A DNA stretch of 64,000 nt from Clostridia bacterium (GTDB lineage Bacteria; Bacillota; Clostridia; Christensenellales; Borkfalkiaceae): the NCBI GenBank assembly GCA_017463145.1, contig JAFTPR010000011.1, positions 1-64,000 on the forward strand, given 5' to 3'. Shown piece after piece: positions 50,443 through 58,909 of this stretch; position 1 is the first letter of the stretch; every line of letters starts with the position of its first letter. The notes under the pieces are model-generated. The model searched no databases, was not told the origin of the DNA, and saw only the letters and a list, made by a program, of their open reading frames with translations. A program made the translations under genes and the position numbers.

Positions 50443-51063
50443 ATGAACGAAATTACGGCTATCACGCCGCAAGTAAAAGATAAACGGCGTTGCAACGTGT
50501 TTATCGACGGCAGATTTTGTTGCGGTTTGACGTTGGAAACGACGGTGAAATGTCGATTAAAGGTAGGAATGACGGTAGACCCTGCGCGCCTTGCGCAAAT
50601 ACAGCTCGAAAGCGAAAAAAACACGGCGCTCGATAAGGCGCTCACGTACGTTTCCGCTACGAGAAAAACGGAAAAGCAAGTGCGGGAATTTTTGGAAAAG
50701 AAAGGGTATTTGTCCGCCGTGGTCGATTACGTGATAGAAAAAATGCGAGGGTATAATTTCATCAACGATAACGAATACGCCGAAGAATACGCCGCCTTTG
50801 CGGGCAAGAAAAAAGGCAGTCGTTTAATACGTATGGAGTTGAAAAACAAGGGCGTGTCGGATACGGATATCGACGGGGCGTTGTCTGCGATAAACGGCGA
50901 AATGCAAGAGGCGGCGGCAAAGGCGGTCTTGGAAAAATATATGCGCAATAAGCCTATGGATAAAGAAACGCTGTATAAGGCGTTCCGATATTTGCTTGGG
51001 AAAGGCTTTGAATACGACGTGGCAAAGTCGGCGTTATCTGCCTTTGGCGACGTGGAGGACTGA
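50443..51063 (+). CDS. recX: Regulatory protein RecX
   Basis: A 206-residue helical RecX that inhibits RecA filaments. Typical features are ALTYVSATRKTEKQVREFLEKKGY, NFINDNEYAEEYA, and a C-terminal third repeat (AFRYLLGKGFEYDVAKSAL). The ATG lies behind GGAGGGAAGAACA. It is 1 bp upstream of the biotin ligase gene. Confidence 0.9.
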   Translation: MNEITAITPQVKDKRRCNVFIDGRFCCGLTLETTVKCRLKVGMTVDPARLAQIQLESEKNTALDKALTYVSATRKTEKQVREFLEKKGYLSAVVDYVIEKMRGYNFINDNEYAEEYAAFAGKKKGSRLIRMELKNKGVSDTDIDGALSAINGEMQEAAAKAVLEKYMRNKPMDKETLYKAFRYLLGKGFEYDVAKSALSAFGDVED

Positions 51064-51064
51064 G

Positions 51065-51760
51065 ATGTATATACGGGAACATTTTACGCAAATTCCCTCT
51101 ACCAACGACTACGCAAAGGAAAAACGCGCGGAGGGCAGAAACAGACTGATTACCGCCGATATGCAAACGGGCGGGCGGGGCACGAAAGGGCGTTCTTTTT
51201 CCTCCGACGAGGGTGGCGTGTACGTAACGAAACTTGATTTTTATGAGAATTTTTCCGCAAAAAATGCGTTTATGCTTATGGCGGGGGCGGCGGTTGCAGT
51301 ATGCAAAACACTCGTTTCTTTTGGTGTGAAGCCCGTGATTAAGTGGGCGAACGATATCCACGTAAACGGCAAAAAAATATGCGGTATTCTTATTGAAAAT
51401 ACCTTTTCTGGGGATAAAATACGTTCCTCTGTTGTGGGGGTTGGTTTGAACGTTTGCAATGCGCTTCCTGACGAACTTTCTTCTATCGCCACAACGCTGT
51501 GTTGCGAAACGGGCAAAAAGATTTCCGTTGCGGTTGTACGGGAACGGCTGATAGAAGAGCTTTGCAAGCCGCATACAATCGGGGAATATCTTGCGTATAT
51601 TGGCTATATGCATACGGAAGCGGAGCTGATCTTTGCGGACAGAACGGCGCGGGGTAGGCTGCTTGCCGTGGACGAAACGGGCGGGTTGCTCGTGGAAATC
51701 GAAGGAAAAAAAGAACGGTTGACGGCGGCAGAGGTGTCCGTGCGGACGGGTGGCGTATGA
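51065..51760 (+). CDS. birA: Biotin-[acetyl-CoA carboxylase] ligase, HTH-less
   Basis: A 231-residue catalytic biotin protein ligase. TADMQTGGRGTKGRSF is the biotinyl-AMP loop and KWANDIHVNGKKICGIL contains the catalytic Lys. It lacks the N-terminal helix-turn-helix of E. coli BirA and so is a pure enzyme. ATG 51065 is chosen because the product then starts at the family N terminus. It overlaps the next gene by 4 nt. Confidence 0.92.
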   Translation: MYIREHFTQIPSTNDYAKEKRAEGRNRLITADMQTGGRGTKGRSFSSDEGGVYVTKLDFYENFSAKNAFMLMAGAAVAVCKTLVSFGVKPVIKWANDIHVNGKKICGILIENTFSGDKIRSSVVGVGLNVCNALPDELSSIATTLCCETGKKISVAVVRERLIEELCKPHTIGEYLAYIGYMHTEAELIFADRTARGRLLAVDETGGLLVEIEGKKERLTAAEVSVRTGGV

Positions 51761-53262
51761 ACATTTTGACGACAGCGCAAATGCGGGAAGCGGATAGATA
51801 TACGATTGAAACGCTCGGCGTACCGTCGCTCGTTTTAATGGAGCGGGCGGGGCAGGCATTGGCTTTGGAAGCGGAACGTTTTTGCGTAAAGGGAAAAATC
51901 CTTTGCGTGTGCGGCGGCGGCAACAACGGCGGCGACGGATTTGTTTGCGCCCGCATTTTAAAGGAAAAGGGATATACGGTTGAGGTTGTATTTTTTGCGG
52001 ATAAAACCTCGCCCGAATGTGCAGAAAATATGCGCAAATACCTTGCCTTGGGCGGCGTGATACGAACAGTTCCCGTTCCAGCGGACTTGGTGGTGGACTG
52101 CTTGCTCGGCACAGGCTTCCACGGCAAACCAACGGAAGCGTACGAGGCGGCGATAAACGCCGTCAATACTCTTTCGACGGCGGTGCTGTCGGCGGATATC
52201 CCGTCGGGTGTAAACGGGGATAACGGCGAAGTGGCAAGCGTGGCGGTACGTGCAAGCAAAACGCTTTGTATCGGCGAAGTGAAAGCAGGGGTGTATCTTG
52301 GCGACGGGATAGACTATGCGGGTGAGGTGCTTTGCGTAGATATCGGCATTGCGCTCCCTGAAAAAACATACGCTTATTTAATCGACGGAGAATACGTAGG
52401 CGGGCTTTTGCCCAAGCGCAAACGCAACACGCATAAGGGCAGTTACGGCAAATGCGCCGTTGTGGCGGGTAGCGCGGCGTATACGGGCGCGGCATATCTT
52501 GCGGCAAAAGCGGCTTTGCGCTCGGGAGCGGGATATACTGCGTTGTTTACGCCAAGCGGGATACTTTCTCATTACGTTTTAAAATGTCCTGAATTGCTGT
52601 TAAAGCCCTTAAAAGGCGGGAGCATGGTCGAGTTTAACGAGGCGGAGTTTGCTTCATTGCTTGTCTACGACGCCGTGGCGTACGGCGCGGGGCTTGGGGT
52701 AAGCGAGGACGTTGCAAAGGGCGCGGAATATTTGATAGAACGGTTTGCGGGTAGGCTTGTTTTGGACGCGGATGCGCTCAATTCCCTTGTCCGCTACGGG
52801 CGGTTGGAAGCGCTGAAAAAGAAAAAAGGCGACGTTGTTTTAACGCCGCATATCAAAGAATTTTCTCGTCTTTCGGGACTTTCAACGGGGGAGATATTGA
52901 AACGGGGGCTTGCCGCTCCGCAAACCTTTGCAAAGGAATACGGCGTGACTGTGTTGCTTAAAAACGCCGTGTCTGTGCTTACGGACGGAAAACGGACGGC
53001 GGTGAATATAAGCGGAACGGCGGGGCAAGCCAAAGCGGGCAGCGGCGACGTGCTTGCCGGCGCGATTGCTGGGCTTTGCGCAGGCGGTTTATCCGCTTAC
53101 GAGGGCGCGCTTGCGGGGGCGTATTTGACGGGCAAAGCCGCGGAGTACGCCACGACGGCGGTAGGAGAGTATTCTCTGCTTGCAAGCGACGTTATCGGGT
53201 ATCTTTCCAGGGCGTATTCAGCTCTCCTTGCCGAAGATACGAATGAAAAGGGCAACGAGTAA
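51757..53262 (+). CDS. nnr: Bifunctional NAD(P)HX epimerase / dehydratase (Nnr)
   Basis: A 501-residue repair enzyme for hydrated NAD(P)H. The N-terminal YjeF_N epimerase domain (1-210: VCGGGNNGGDGFVCAR) and the C-terminal ribokinase-like dehydratase domain (220-500: KGSYGKCAVVAGSAAYTGAA, VLTPHIKEFSRL, AGSGDVLAG) are complete. It starts at an ATGA overlap with birA. Its 3' end overlaps the convergent membrane protein gene by 45 bp. Confidence 0.95.
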   Translation: MNILTTAQMREADRYTIETLGVPSLVLMERAGQALALEAERFCVKGKILCVCGGGNNGGDGFVCARILKEKGYTVEVVFFADKTSPECAENMRKYLALGGVIRTVPVPADLVVDCLLGTGFHGKPTEAYEAAINAVNTLSTAVLSADIPSGVNGDNGEVASVAVRASKTLCIGEVKAGVYLGDGIDYAGEVLCVDIGIALPEKTYAYLIDGEYVGGLLPKRKRNTHKGSYGKCAVVAGSAAYTGAAYLAAKAALRSGAGYTALFTPSGILSHYVLKCPELLLKPLKGGSMVEFNEAEFASLLVYDAVAYGAGLGVSEDVAKGAEYLIERFAGRLVLDADALNSLVRYGRLEALKKKKGDVVLTPHIKEFSRLSGLSTGEILKRGLAAPQTFAKEYGVTVLLKNAVSVLTDGKRTAVNISGTAGQAKAGSGDVLAGAIAGLCAGGLSAYEGALAGAYLTGKAAEYATTAVGEYSLLASDVIGYLSRAYSALLAEDTNEKGNE

Positions 53263-53961
53263 AAGCGCACCTCCGAAAACGAGGTAGTAATACGGAAAGG
53301 GCGTAATGAGTGAAGTGACGAGCAGGAGAGAACCGCAGAAAAGAAAACGTTTGGCGTTGCTTTTTGCAAAGCAGACCTTGAAAAGCTCCTTGCGTTTGTT
53401 TTGCTTTGTTTCCTCGCCCAAATAGCTTTGCGGCAGGGCGTTTTCTTCTTTGAACAAGCGGTACACGCTTTCGCCTGTTTTGGTTTCTATTCCCAACCGC
53501 TTACATAGTGTTTTTGCGCTCTCCTCCAATTCCGAACAGTATAAAAGCTTTGGCTTTGCCGTTTTGAAGCGGGCAAGCGAGGCGACTTCGTCGGCGGTGA
53601 CGGGTGCGAAGGAGAAACGCAGGAAGCAGAAGTTTTCTTCCGTTTGCAAGCGGAGCTTGCCAAGCCGTTTGGCGGTTTTCAGCGCCGCTGAAAACAACTT
53701 CGTTTTGCCCTCGTCCGAAAGGAGCGCAAGATGCAAAAGCAGTTTCTGTTTTTGCGCCTCGTCCGATTTTTTTAAGAATACGCTTTTTCGTTTGCCGTGC
53801 AACAGCGCGGCTACGGCGCAGGCGGCAAGTGCGCCGCAGACAAAGCTCAAAAACAGGGCGGGCAAAAGGGCTACGCGCAAATAGCGAAAAACGCATAGCG
53901 TAAACAGCCAAAACAGAAAAAATGTAAAGAAAACGTCCGAGAAAAATGCCGATTTTTTCAT
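53218..53961 (-). CDS. Hypothetical membrane protein, 247 residues
   Basis: Two N-terminal membrane helices (about 8-55), a soluble middle of about 140 residues rich in Lys and Leu, and two C-terminal helices (about 205-242). The middle contains FCFLRFSFAPVTADEVASLARFK and looks like a small alpha/beta domain. I do not recognise it. It runs against nnr and overlaps it by 45 bp. The frame is long and the topology is symmetrical, so it is probably real. Confidence 0.6.
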   Translation of the reverse strand: MKKSAFFSDVFFTFFLFWLFTLCVFRYLRVALLPALFLSFVCGALAACAVAALLHGKRKSVFLKKSDEAQKQKLLLHLALLSDEGKTKLFSAALKTAKRLGKLRLQTEENFCFLRFSFAPVTADEVASLARFKTAKPKLLYCSELEESAKTLCKRLGIETKTGESVYRLFKEENALPQSYLGEETKQNKRKELFKVCFAKSNAKRFLFCGSLLLVTSLITPFPYYYLVFGGALLLVALFIRIFGKES

Positions 53962-53997
53962 ATTTTTATTTTTGACCGATTTTTTGGCTTCTAAACC

Positions 53998-54026
53998 TTG
54001 AAAAACAGATAAAAATAGTGTATAAT
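53998..54026 (+). promoter_or_regulatory. Promoter of nadD/yqeK-rsfS
   Basis: TTGAAA, 17 bp and TATAAT. Confidence 0.75.
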
Positions 54027-54051
54027 ACTATTATATGGCGGAGGGTGTTTT

Positions 54052-55200
54052 ATGCGTATCGGCATTTTCGGCGGGTCGTTCGACCCTGTTCATACCGAAC
54101 ATATTCGATTGGCTCAAGAGGCGGTAACGTGTCTTGCGCTTGATACGCTTTTCATTATGCCTGCGCATACGCCGCCGCATAAAAAAGGAAAGCTTCTTTC
54201 AAGCGATACGGATCGGCTTCGGCTTTGCGAGCTTGCATTTGCAAACGTGAAAAATACGCAAATCAGCGATTATGAAATGCAAAAGGGCGGCACAAGCTAC
54301 ACCTTTGAAACGTGCGAATATTTCCGTTCGCTCTATAAGGACGCGGAGATTTTTTGGTTGGTGGGAACGGATATGCTGCGGGATTTTCCTACGTGGAAAA
54401 ACCCCGAACGGATTTTGCAAAGCGTTACGCTTGCCGTATGCGCCCGCAACGAAAAGGAGGGCTGGCTTGCCTTGGAACAAGCGGCGTTCGAGACTCGTTT
54501 TCATAAAAAATTTGCAGTTGTAAGTTATAACGGGGCAGACGTTTCTTCGACGAAAATTCGTGTTTTGGCGGGGGCAGGTATGGATATAACGACCTACGTG
54601 GGCGAAAAATGCGCCGCGTATATCTGTGAAAAGGGCTTATATGCAATACCGAACGCGGACAAGGCATTGGCGCTTGAAAAAGAAAGCCGCAGAGAACACA
54701 GTATCCGCGTGGCGGAAGCGGCGGCAAAGCGCGCGCCTTTGCTTGGCGTAAGCGAACGAAATGCGATTGCGGCGGCGCTTTTTCACGATTGCGCCAAAAA
54801 CCTCGAAGCGGACAGCCCGCTTTTGGACGGCTTCACGCCGCCTACGGCGTGGGGGGATGTTCCGCCCGCTGTTTTGCATCAATTTGCAGGCGCGTACGTG
54901 GCGGAGAACGTGCTTGGCGTTACGGATACGGATATCCTCAACGCCATACGCTATCATACAAGCGCGCGGGAGAATATGTCTGCGCTCGAAAAGCTTGTTT
55001 TTCTTGCGGATATGATCGAGGACGGGCGAAGCTATGAGGGGGTAGAGGCGTTGCGCGCGTTGTTCTACGAACCGATTAAGGGTGAAGACGGGCTAGATAA
55101 ATGCTTGCGCAAGGCATTGTATGAAACGGTGTTGCACTTACAAAAAAAAGGCGGGCGTATATACCCGTTGACACAAAAAGCATATGAATATTACAGATAA
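54052..55200 (+). CDS. nadD: NadD-YqeK fusion: nicotinate nucleotide adenylyltransferase and HD hydrolase
   Basis: A 382-residue fusion. Residues 1-195 are NadD: GIFGGSFDPVHTEH, PPHKK, VGTDMLRDFPTWKNPE and the SSTKIR motif, making NaAD in NAD synthesis. Residues about 205-382 form a YqeK-type HD domain (REHSIRVAEAA, LFHDCAKNL, HTSARENMSALEKLVFLADMIED), known in B. subtilis as an Ap4A hydrolase. The two are separate neighbours in B. subtilis. rsfS follows, keeping the conserved order. Confidence 0.95.
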   Translation: MRIGIFGGSFDPVHTEHIRLAQEAVTCLALDTLFIMPAHTPPHKKGKLLSSDTDRLRLCELAFANVKNTQISDYEMQKGGTSYTFETCEYFRSLYKDAEIFWLVGTDMLRDFPTWKNPERILQSVTLAVCARNEKEGWLALEQAAFETRFHKKFAVVSYNGADVSSTKIRVLAGAGMDITTYVGEKCAAYICEKGLYAIPNADKALALEKESRREHSIRVAEAAAKRAPLLGVSERNAIAAALFHDCAKNLEADSPLLDGFTPPTAWGDVPPAVLHQFAGAYVAENVLGVTDTDILNAIRYHTSARENMSALEKLVFLADMIEDGRSYEGVEALRALFYEPIKGEDGLDKCLRKALYETVLHLQKKGGRIYPLTQKAYEYYR

Positions 55201-55216
55201 CAAGCAGGAGGAAGCT

Positions 55217-55615
55217 ATGAAAAAAGAAGTATCGAGTAAGGAATTGGCGCTTGCGGTATGCAAGGCGTTGGCAGACAAACGCGGCAAGGATATCGTGAGC
55301 TTGTACGTGCGGGAAAAGACGGATCTTTGCGATTATTTCATTATCGCAAGCGGCAGTAATGCGCCGCAAATTCGCGCAATGGGCGAGCGCGTGGAAGAGC
55401 TTGTCGAACGGGATTTAGGACTTATTCCTTCCCGCACCGAGGGGGTGCGCGACGGGCGTTGGGCAGTCGTTGATTACGGCGACGTAATCGTGCATATCTT
55501 TAACGACGAAACGCGCCTGTTCTATCATTTGGAACGGCTTTGGGCGGGCGACGGCAATATCGAAAAATTCAACGACAAGACGAACGAATTCGAGCCGCTC
55601 GTTGCAGAAAATTAA
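55217..55615 (+). CDS. rsfS: Ribosomal silencing factor RsfS
   Basis: A 132-residue protein that binds L14 and blocks subunit joining in starvation. ADKRGKDIVSLYVREKTDLCDYFIIASG and the C-terminal WAVVDYGDVIVHIF...RLFYHLERLW are typical. ATG 55217 was chosen because CAGGAGGAAGC precedes it. The order nadD-yqeK-rsfS is standard. Confidence 0.95.
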   Translation: MKKEVSSKELALAVCKALADKRGKDIVSLYVREKTDLCDYFIIASGSNAPQIRAMGERVEELVERDLGLIPSRTEGVRDGRWAVVDYGDVIVHIFNDETRLFYHLERLWAGDGNIEKFNDKTNEFEPLVAEN

Positions 55616-55618
55616 AGG

Positions 55619-55891
55619 CTATTTGAAACGAATTTGTTTCGGCTCGGAATAGCTCGAACGCGTTTTCTTTTTGCGTTCGACGATATAATATATCGGCTCT
55701 TGCGGTTGCTCCGCAGGGGCTTTTTGCTCTTCTTTGGGCTTTTCTTCCTTTTTCTCTTTGGGGTTGGCTTGGTATTTCAAGCCCAACCGCGCGAGGTGTA
55801 GGATATGTACGCCGAGAAAGCAAAAAATGAAAAGTATGCAAAGATACGGTATGCCCAAAAAGGGGCTTGTGGTAAGGATTAAGTGCTTCAT
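55619..55891 (-). CDS. Small membrane protein with charged tail
   Basis: From ATG 55891 the product has 90 residues: one membrane helix (about 8-34, GIPYLCILFIFCFLGVHIL), then a Lys/Glu/Pro-rich linker and a basic C terminus. No family is recognised and no good ribosome binding site is visible. An in-frame GTG at 55921 would add 10 residues. It lies convergent to rsfS with only a 3-bp gap. Confidence 0.5.
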   Translation of the reverse strand: MKHLILTTSPFLGIPYLCILFIFCFLGVHILHLARLGLKYQANPKEKKEEKPKEEQKAPAEQPQEPIYYIVERKKKTRSSYSEPKQIRFK

Positions 55892-55971
55892 AGGGAAAGT
55901 ATAAACCTTGCGTACCGTCACAAATTGGGTAAATTTGGAATAAAACGGGTTTGTTTGTCGATACTCGAAGT

Positions 55972-56850
55972 ATGGAAAATCAGACGACTTTAAAAACCGA
56001 ACCTACCAAAGAGTGCGTATATCTCCCGTTGAAAGATGCAGAGGAGTATCGCGCGTACAAAATACAGAAAAAACGGGACGAAATCAATGCGGCGTTCGCC
56101 TGTTCAAAATATTCGCTTTGCGGTGGGGAGGATGCCTTTAAGCTGAGTGAACGCGCCGTGCGGCTTCGCCAAAGCGCCGCTTTATTGCCCTTGACGAAGC
56201 TGTCGCTTGTGGGAGGATATCTTGGTAAATACGGTATAAAAACAGACTGCGCCGTAGGCGGTACGGGCGAAACGCTCCTTGCGGTCAAGGTGTACGAAAC
56301 GCGGCTTGCTATGCGGGGTAAGGCGTCGGGAATCAGCGTTGCCGTAACGCCCTCGCTTGTAAATAGCGGGAGGTTTGCCGAGATCAAGCGAGAATTGAAA
56401 AAACTCAAACGCATAGCGGGAAAAACACGCTTTACCGTGCGAGTAAGCGGCGTACACGCGCCGTCGGCGTTGAGCAGGGTGGCGCGTATCGCTTGTGAAA
56501 TCAAGGCAGATTGTTTCAGCGCTCCCTATCATAGCGGTTGCGAACGTTTGCGTTTGGATCTTACAGGCGGGTGCAAATTGGAAATTGTCGGTGTAAACGA
56601 TTGGCGGGAATTTCGCAGGCTTCGCGGGCTGGGCGTGTCGCAGATCGTCACGGATAAGGCTTGGGAAATGCGGGAACAATGGTTGAGAGCGGAGGATAAA
56701 GCGGAGGAAGAAGAACCGCAAAAAAAGGAAGAGCTGCAAAACACGGAAAAGACGACTACGGAGGAAAAACGCCCCGTTTTGAAAAAAGCGTACAATCCCG
56801 AAACCGATTACAAATGCGAGCTTGTTGGCGACAAACTTAAATTTCTGTGA
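55972..56850 (+). CDS. DeoC-like TIM-barrel protein lacking the Schiff-base lysine (tentative)
   Basis: A 292-residue protein. The middle (about 70-220) resembles the deoxyribose-phosphate aldolase barrel: LSLVGGYLGKYGIKTD, GETLLAVKVYETRLAMRGKASGI, TRFTVRVSGVHAPSAL, and a final strand LGVSQIVTDKAWEM. The segment DCFSAPYHSGC lies where DeoC has its catalytic Lys, which is not present. The C-terminal 70 residues are an acidic Lys/Glu linker and a short conserved end (KCELVGDKLKFL). Probably not an active aldolase. ATG 55972 is the likely start, but no Shine-Dalgarno sequence supports it. Confidence 0.55.
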   Translation: MENQTTLKTEPTKECVYLPLKDAEEYRAYKIQKKRDEINAAFACSKYSLCGGEDAFKLSERAVRLRQSAALLPLTKLSLVGGYLGKYGIKTDCAVGGTGETLLAVKVYETRLAMRGKASGISVAVTPSLVNSGRFAEIKRELKKLKRIAGKTRFTVRVSGVHAPSALSRVARIACEIKADCFSAPYHSGCERLRLDLTGGCKLEIVGVNDWREFRRLRGLGVSQIVTDKAWEMREQWLRAEDKAEEEEPQKKEELQNTEKTTTEEKRPVLKKAYNPETDYKCELVGDKLKFL

Positions 56851-56859
56851 TACGAAAAG

Positions 56860-56882
56860 CCGACTTTTATTGTCGGTTTTTT
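56860..56882 (+). terminator. Terminator after the DeoC-like gene
   Basis: CCGAC / GTCGG with a 7-nt loop, followed by six T. Confidence 0.75.
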
Positions 56883-56949
56883 GTTATGTTGGGGGCAGGT
56901 ATGCGACGAAATAGACATATTTGCCGTTTTTGCCGCATATAATAGGGGT

Positions 56950-57657
56950 ATGAAAAAGAGTGTTTTTGCCGTTTCGGCGTTGCTGTTTGCGGGGATTGTG
57001 ACGGCGGTTTCGTTGTGTATAAGCGTGTTGTTAAGTCCGAAAACGGTGTTTTCGGGCGCAGAGGAACGTATGCGTATTGTGCTGGATGCAGGGCACGGCG
57101 GTATAGACGGCGGCGTTTCGGGCAGAAAAACGGGCGTAAAAGAGAGCGATATCAACCTTGCGATTGCAATGGAAGTAAAAGAGGCGTTGGCGGATCTTGG
57201 GTTTGAGGTTGTCCTCACGCGAAAAACGGAAGCAGGGCTGTACGATACGACGGCGAAAGGGTTTAAAAAACGGGATATGCAACGCCGCAAAGAGATTATT
57301 CAAGAGGCGAATCCGCTCCTCGTGGTTTCTGTGCATCAAAATTTTTATGCTTCCACTTCGGTACGCGGCGCGCAAGTATTTTATAAAAAGGGTGATGATA
57401 AGGGGAAAAAGCTGGCGACAGCCTTGCAGAGTTCGCTCAACGGTTTATATGAAAAAGAGGGTGTAAAAAAACGCTCGCCGTCCGCAGGGCAGTATTTTAT
57501 GGTGGAGTGTACGGACAATCCCTCCGTAATCGTGGAGTGCGGTTTTTTATCCAACGAAAAGGATGAACGGTTGCTTTCTTCTGCGGCTTGGCAAAAACAG
57601 CTTGCCGCTTCGCTTGCTGCGGGGATAATGGCGTATCTTTCCGAGTATACCGCATAA
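56950..57657 (+). CDS. N-acetylmuramoyl-L-alanine amidase (CwlD-like)
   Basis: A 235-residue Amidase_3 protein. An N-terminal membrane helix or uncleaved signal (about 5-27) anchors it outside. The zinc site is visible as DAGHGGIDGGV (His), a Glu in KESDINLAIAMEV and VVSVHQNFY (His), with a catalytic Glu in VIVECGFLSN. It cuts peptidoglycan stem peptides; in Bacillus CwlD makes muramic lactam of the spore cortex. ATG 56950 was chosen with ATAGGGGT before it. Confidence 0.9.
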   Translation: MKKSVFAVSALLFAGIVTAVSLCISVLLSPKTVFSGAEERMRIVLDAGHGGIDGGVSGRKTGVKESDINLAIAMEVKEALADLGFEVVLTRKTEAGLYDTTAKGFKKRDMQRRKEIIQEANPLLVVSVHQNFYASTSVRGAQVFYKKGDDKGKKLATALQSSLNGLYEKEGVKKRSPSAGQYFMVECTDNPSVIVECGFLSNEKDERLLSSAAWQKQLAASLAAGIMAYLSEYTA

Positions 57658-57664
57658 AATTTGC

Positions 57665-57693
57665 TTGTCATTTTCCGCGGAATATGTTATAAT
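57665..57693 (+). promoter_or_regulatory. Promoter of mrnC-rlmB-sigH
   Basis: TTGTCA, 17 bp and TATAAT, ending 35 bp before the GTG start. Confidence 0.78.
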
Positions 57694-57728
57694 ATAACTT
57701 GACGGAAAATCGTGGGAGGCAGCAAGGC

Positions 57729-58166
57729 GTGTTGGAAATGACGAAAACGTTAAACGAAACGGAGGCGGGGCAGATCAACCCCGTCGTATTGGCGTTTTTG
57801 GGTGACGCGGTGTACTCCCTTTGGATACGGGAACGCTTGGTATGTTCGGGCGCAGGCAAGGCTGCGGATTTTCAGCGCGCGGCGGGACGGCTTGTTTCCG
57901 CGAAAGGACAGAGCGCGTTTCTCGAACGTGTATTGCCTACGCTTACGGAACGGGAAACGGAGATTTTCAAACGCGGGCGCAATGCGAAAAAGGCAACGAA
58001 GAGCAAACACGCCAGCGTGGCGGAATACAACCGCTCGACGGGCTTTGAAGCCGTACTTGGGTACTTGTATTTGATTGGCGCAAGGGAACGTATAGAAGTG
58101 CTTTTATCACATTTTAACGCCGAAGAACTGCAAGGACAAGCCGCGCAGACGCCGTACAAACCGTAA
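57729..58166 (+). CDS. mrnC: Mini-ribonuclease III
   Basis: A 145-residue Mini-III, which matures 23S rRNA ends in Gram-positives. It has an RNase III domain (LAFLGDAVYSLWIRERL with the catalytic Asp; NRSTGFEAVLGYLYL with the second acidic site) and no dsRNA-binding domain. GTG 57729 is preferred because GGGAGG lies 9 nt upstream; ATG 57738 is possible. It is followed by rlmB and a sigH-like gene as in Bacillus. Confidence 0.93.
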   Translation: MLEMTKTLNETEAGQINPVVLAFLGDAVYSLWIRERLVCSGAGKAADFQRAAGRLVSAKGQSAFLERVLPTLTERETEIFKRGRNAKKATKSKHASVAEYNRSTGFEAVLGYLYLIGARERIEVLLSHFNAEELQGQAAQTPYKP

Positions 58167-58180
58167 AAGAGGAAAAGGAT

Positions 58181-58897
58181 ATGAAAACGGAAGGAAGAAA
58201 CGCCGTCATAGAATTGTTAAAGACGGGCAAAACAATTGATAAATTGATGCTTGAAAAAGGCGCGCAAGGTTCGCTCGGGCTTATTTTTGCGGAGGCGCGC
58301 AAGCGTAATATTCGCGTACAGTTCGTGGATAGACAAGTGCTCGATAAGGAGAGCGTTACCCGCCGTCATCAAGGCGTGATTGCGTTTACAACGGACTACG
58401 AATATTTCGATTTAGAGGATATCATTGCTGAAAAAAAGAGCGAAAAGGGCGGGTTTATCGTACTTTGTGACGGAATTGAGGACGTACATAACCTTGGTAG
58501 CATTATCCGTGTTGCCGAGTGCGCGGGCGCAGACGGCGTGGTAATTCCCAAATCGGGCAGCGCTTCCGTGACGGAGAGTGTGATTCGTATTTCTGCGGGC
58601 GCGGCGGAGCATATGAAAGTCGCAAAAGTGGCAAATCTCAACCAAGCGGTTGAAACGCTGCAAAAAAGTGGGTATTGGGTGTATGCGCTCGAAGCGGGCG
58701 GCGAGGATATCTATCGGGAAAACTTTGAGGGGAACGTGGCGCTTGTCGTCGGCGGCGAGGACAGCGGTGTGAAACGGTTGACCAAGGAGAAATGTGATAA
58801 GGTGCTTTCCATTCCCTTGCAGGGCAAGGTCAATTCCCTCAATGCTTCGGTGGCGCTTGGTATTGCTGTGTACGAGGTCGTACGTAAGCGTTTGTAA
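58181..58897 (+). CDS. rlmB: 23S rRNA 2'-O-methyltransferase RlmB / TrmH family
   Basis: A 238-residue SPOUT methyltransferase. The N-terminal substrate-binding domain is followed by LCDGIEDVHNLGSIIRVAECAGADGVVIPK, the family motif, and by the knot segment VVGGEDSGVKRLTKEKCDKVLSIPLQG...SLNASVALGIAVYE. It most likely methylates 23S G2251. It sits between mrnC and the sigma factor gene. Confidence 0.93.
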   Translation: MKTEGRNAVIELLKTGKTIDKLMLEKGAQGSLGLIFAEARKRNIRVQFVDRQVLDKESVTRRHQGVIAFTTDYEYFDLEDIIAEKKSEKGGFIVLCDGIEDVHNLGSIIRVAECAGADGVVIPKSGSASVTESVIRISAGAAEHMKVAKVANLNQAVETLQKSGYWVYALEAGGEDIYRENFEGNVALVVGGEDSGVKRLTKEKCDKVLSIPLQGKVNSLNASVALGIAVYEVVRKRL

Positions 58898-58909
58898 GGG
58901 GGAACGGCG

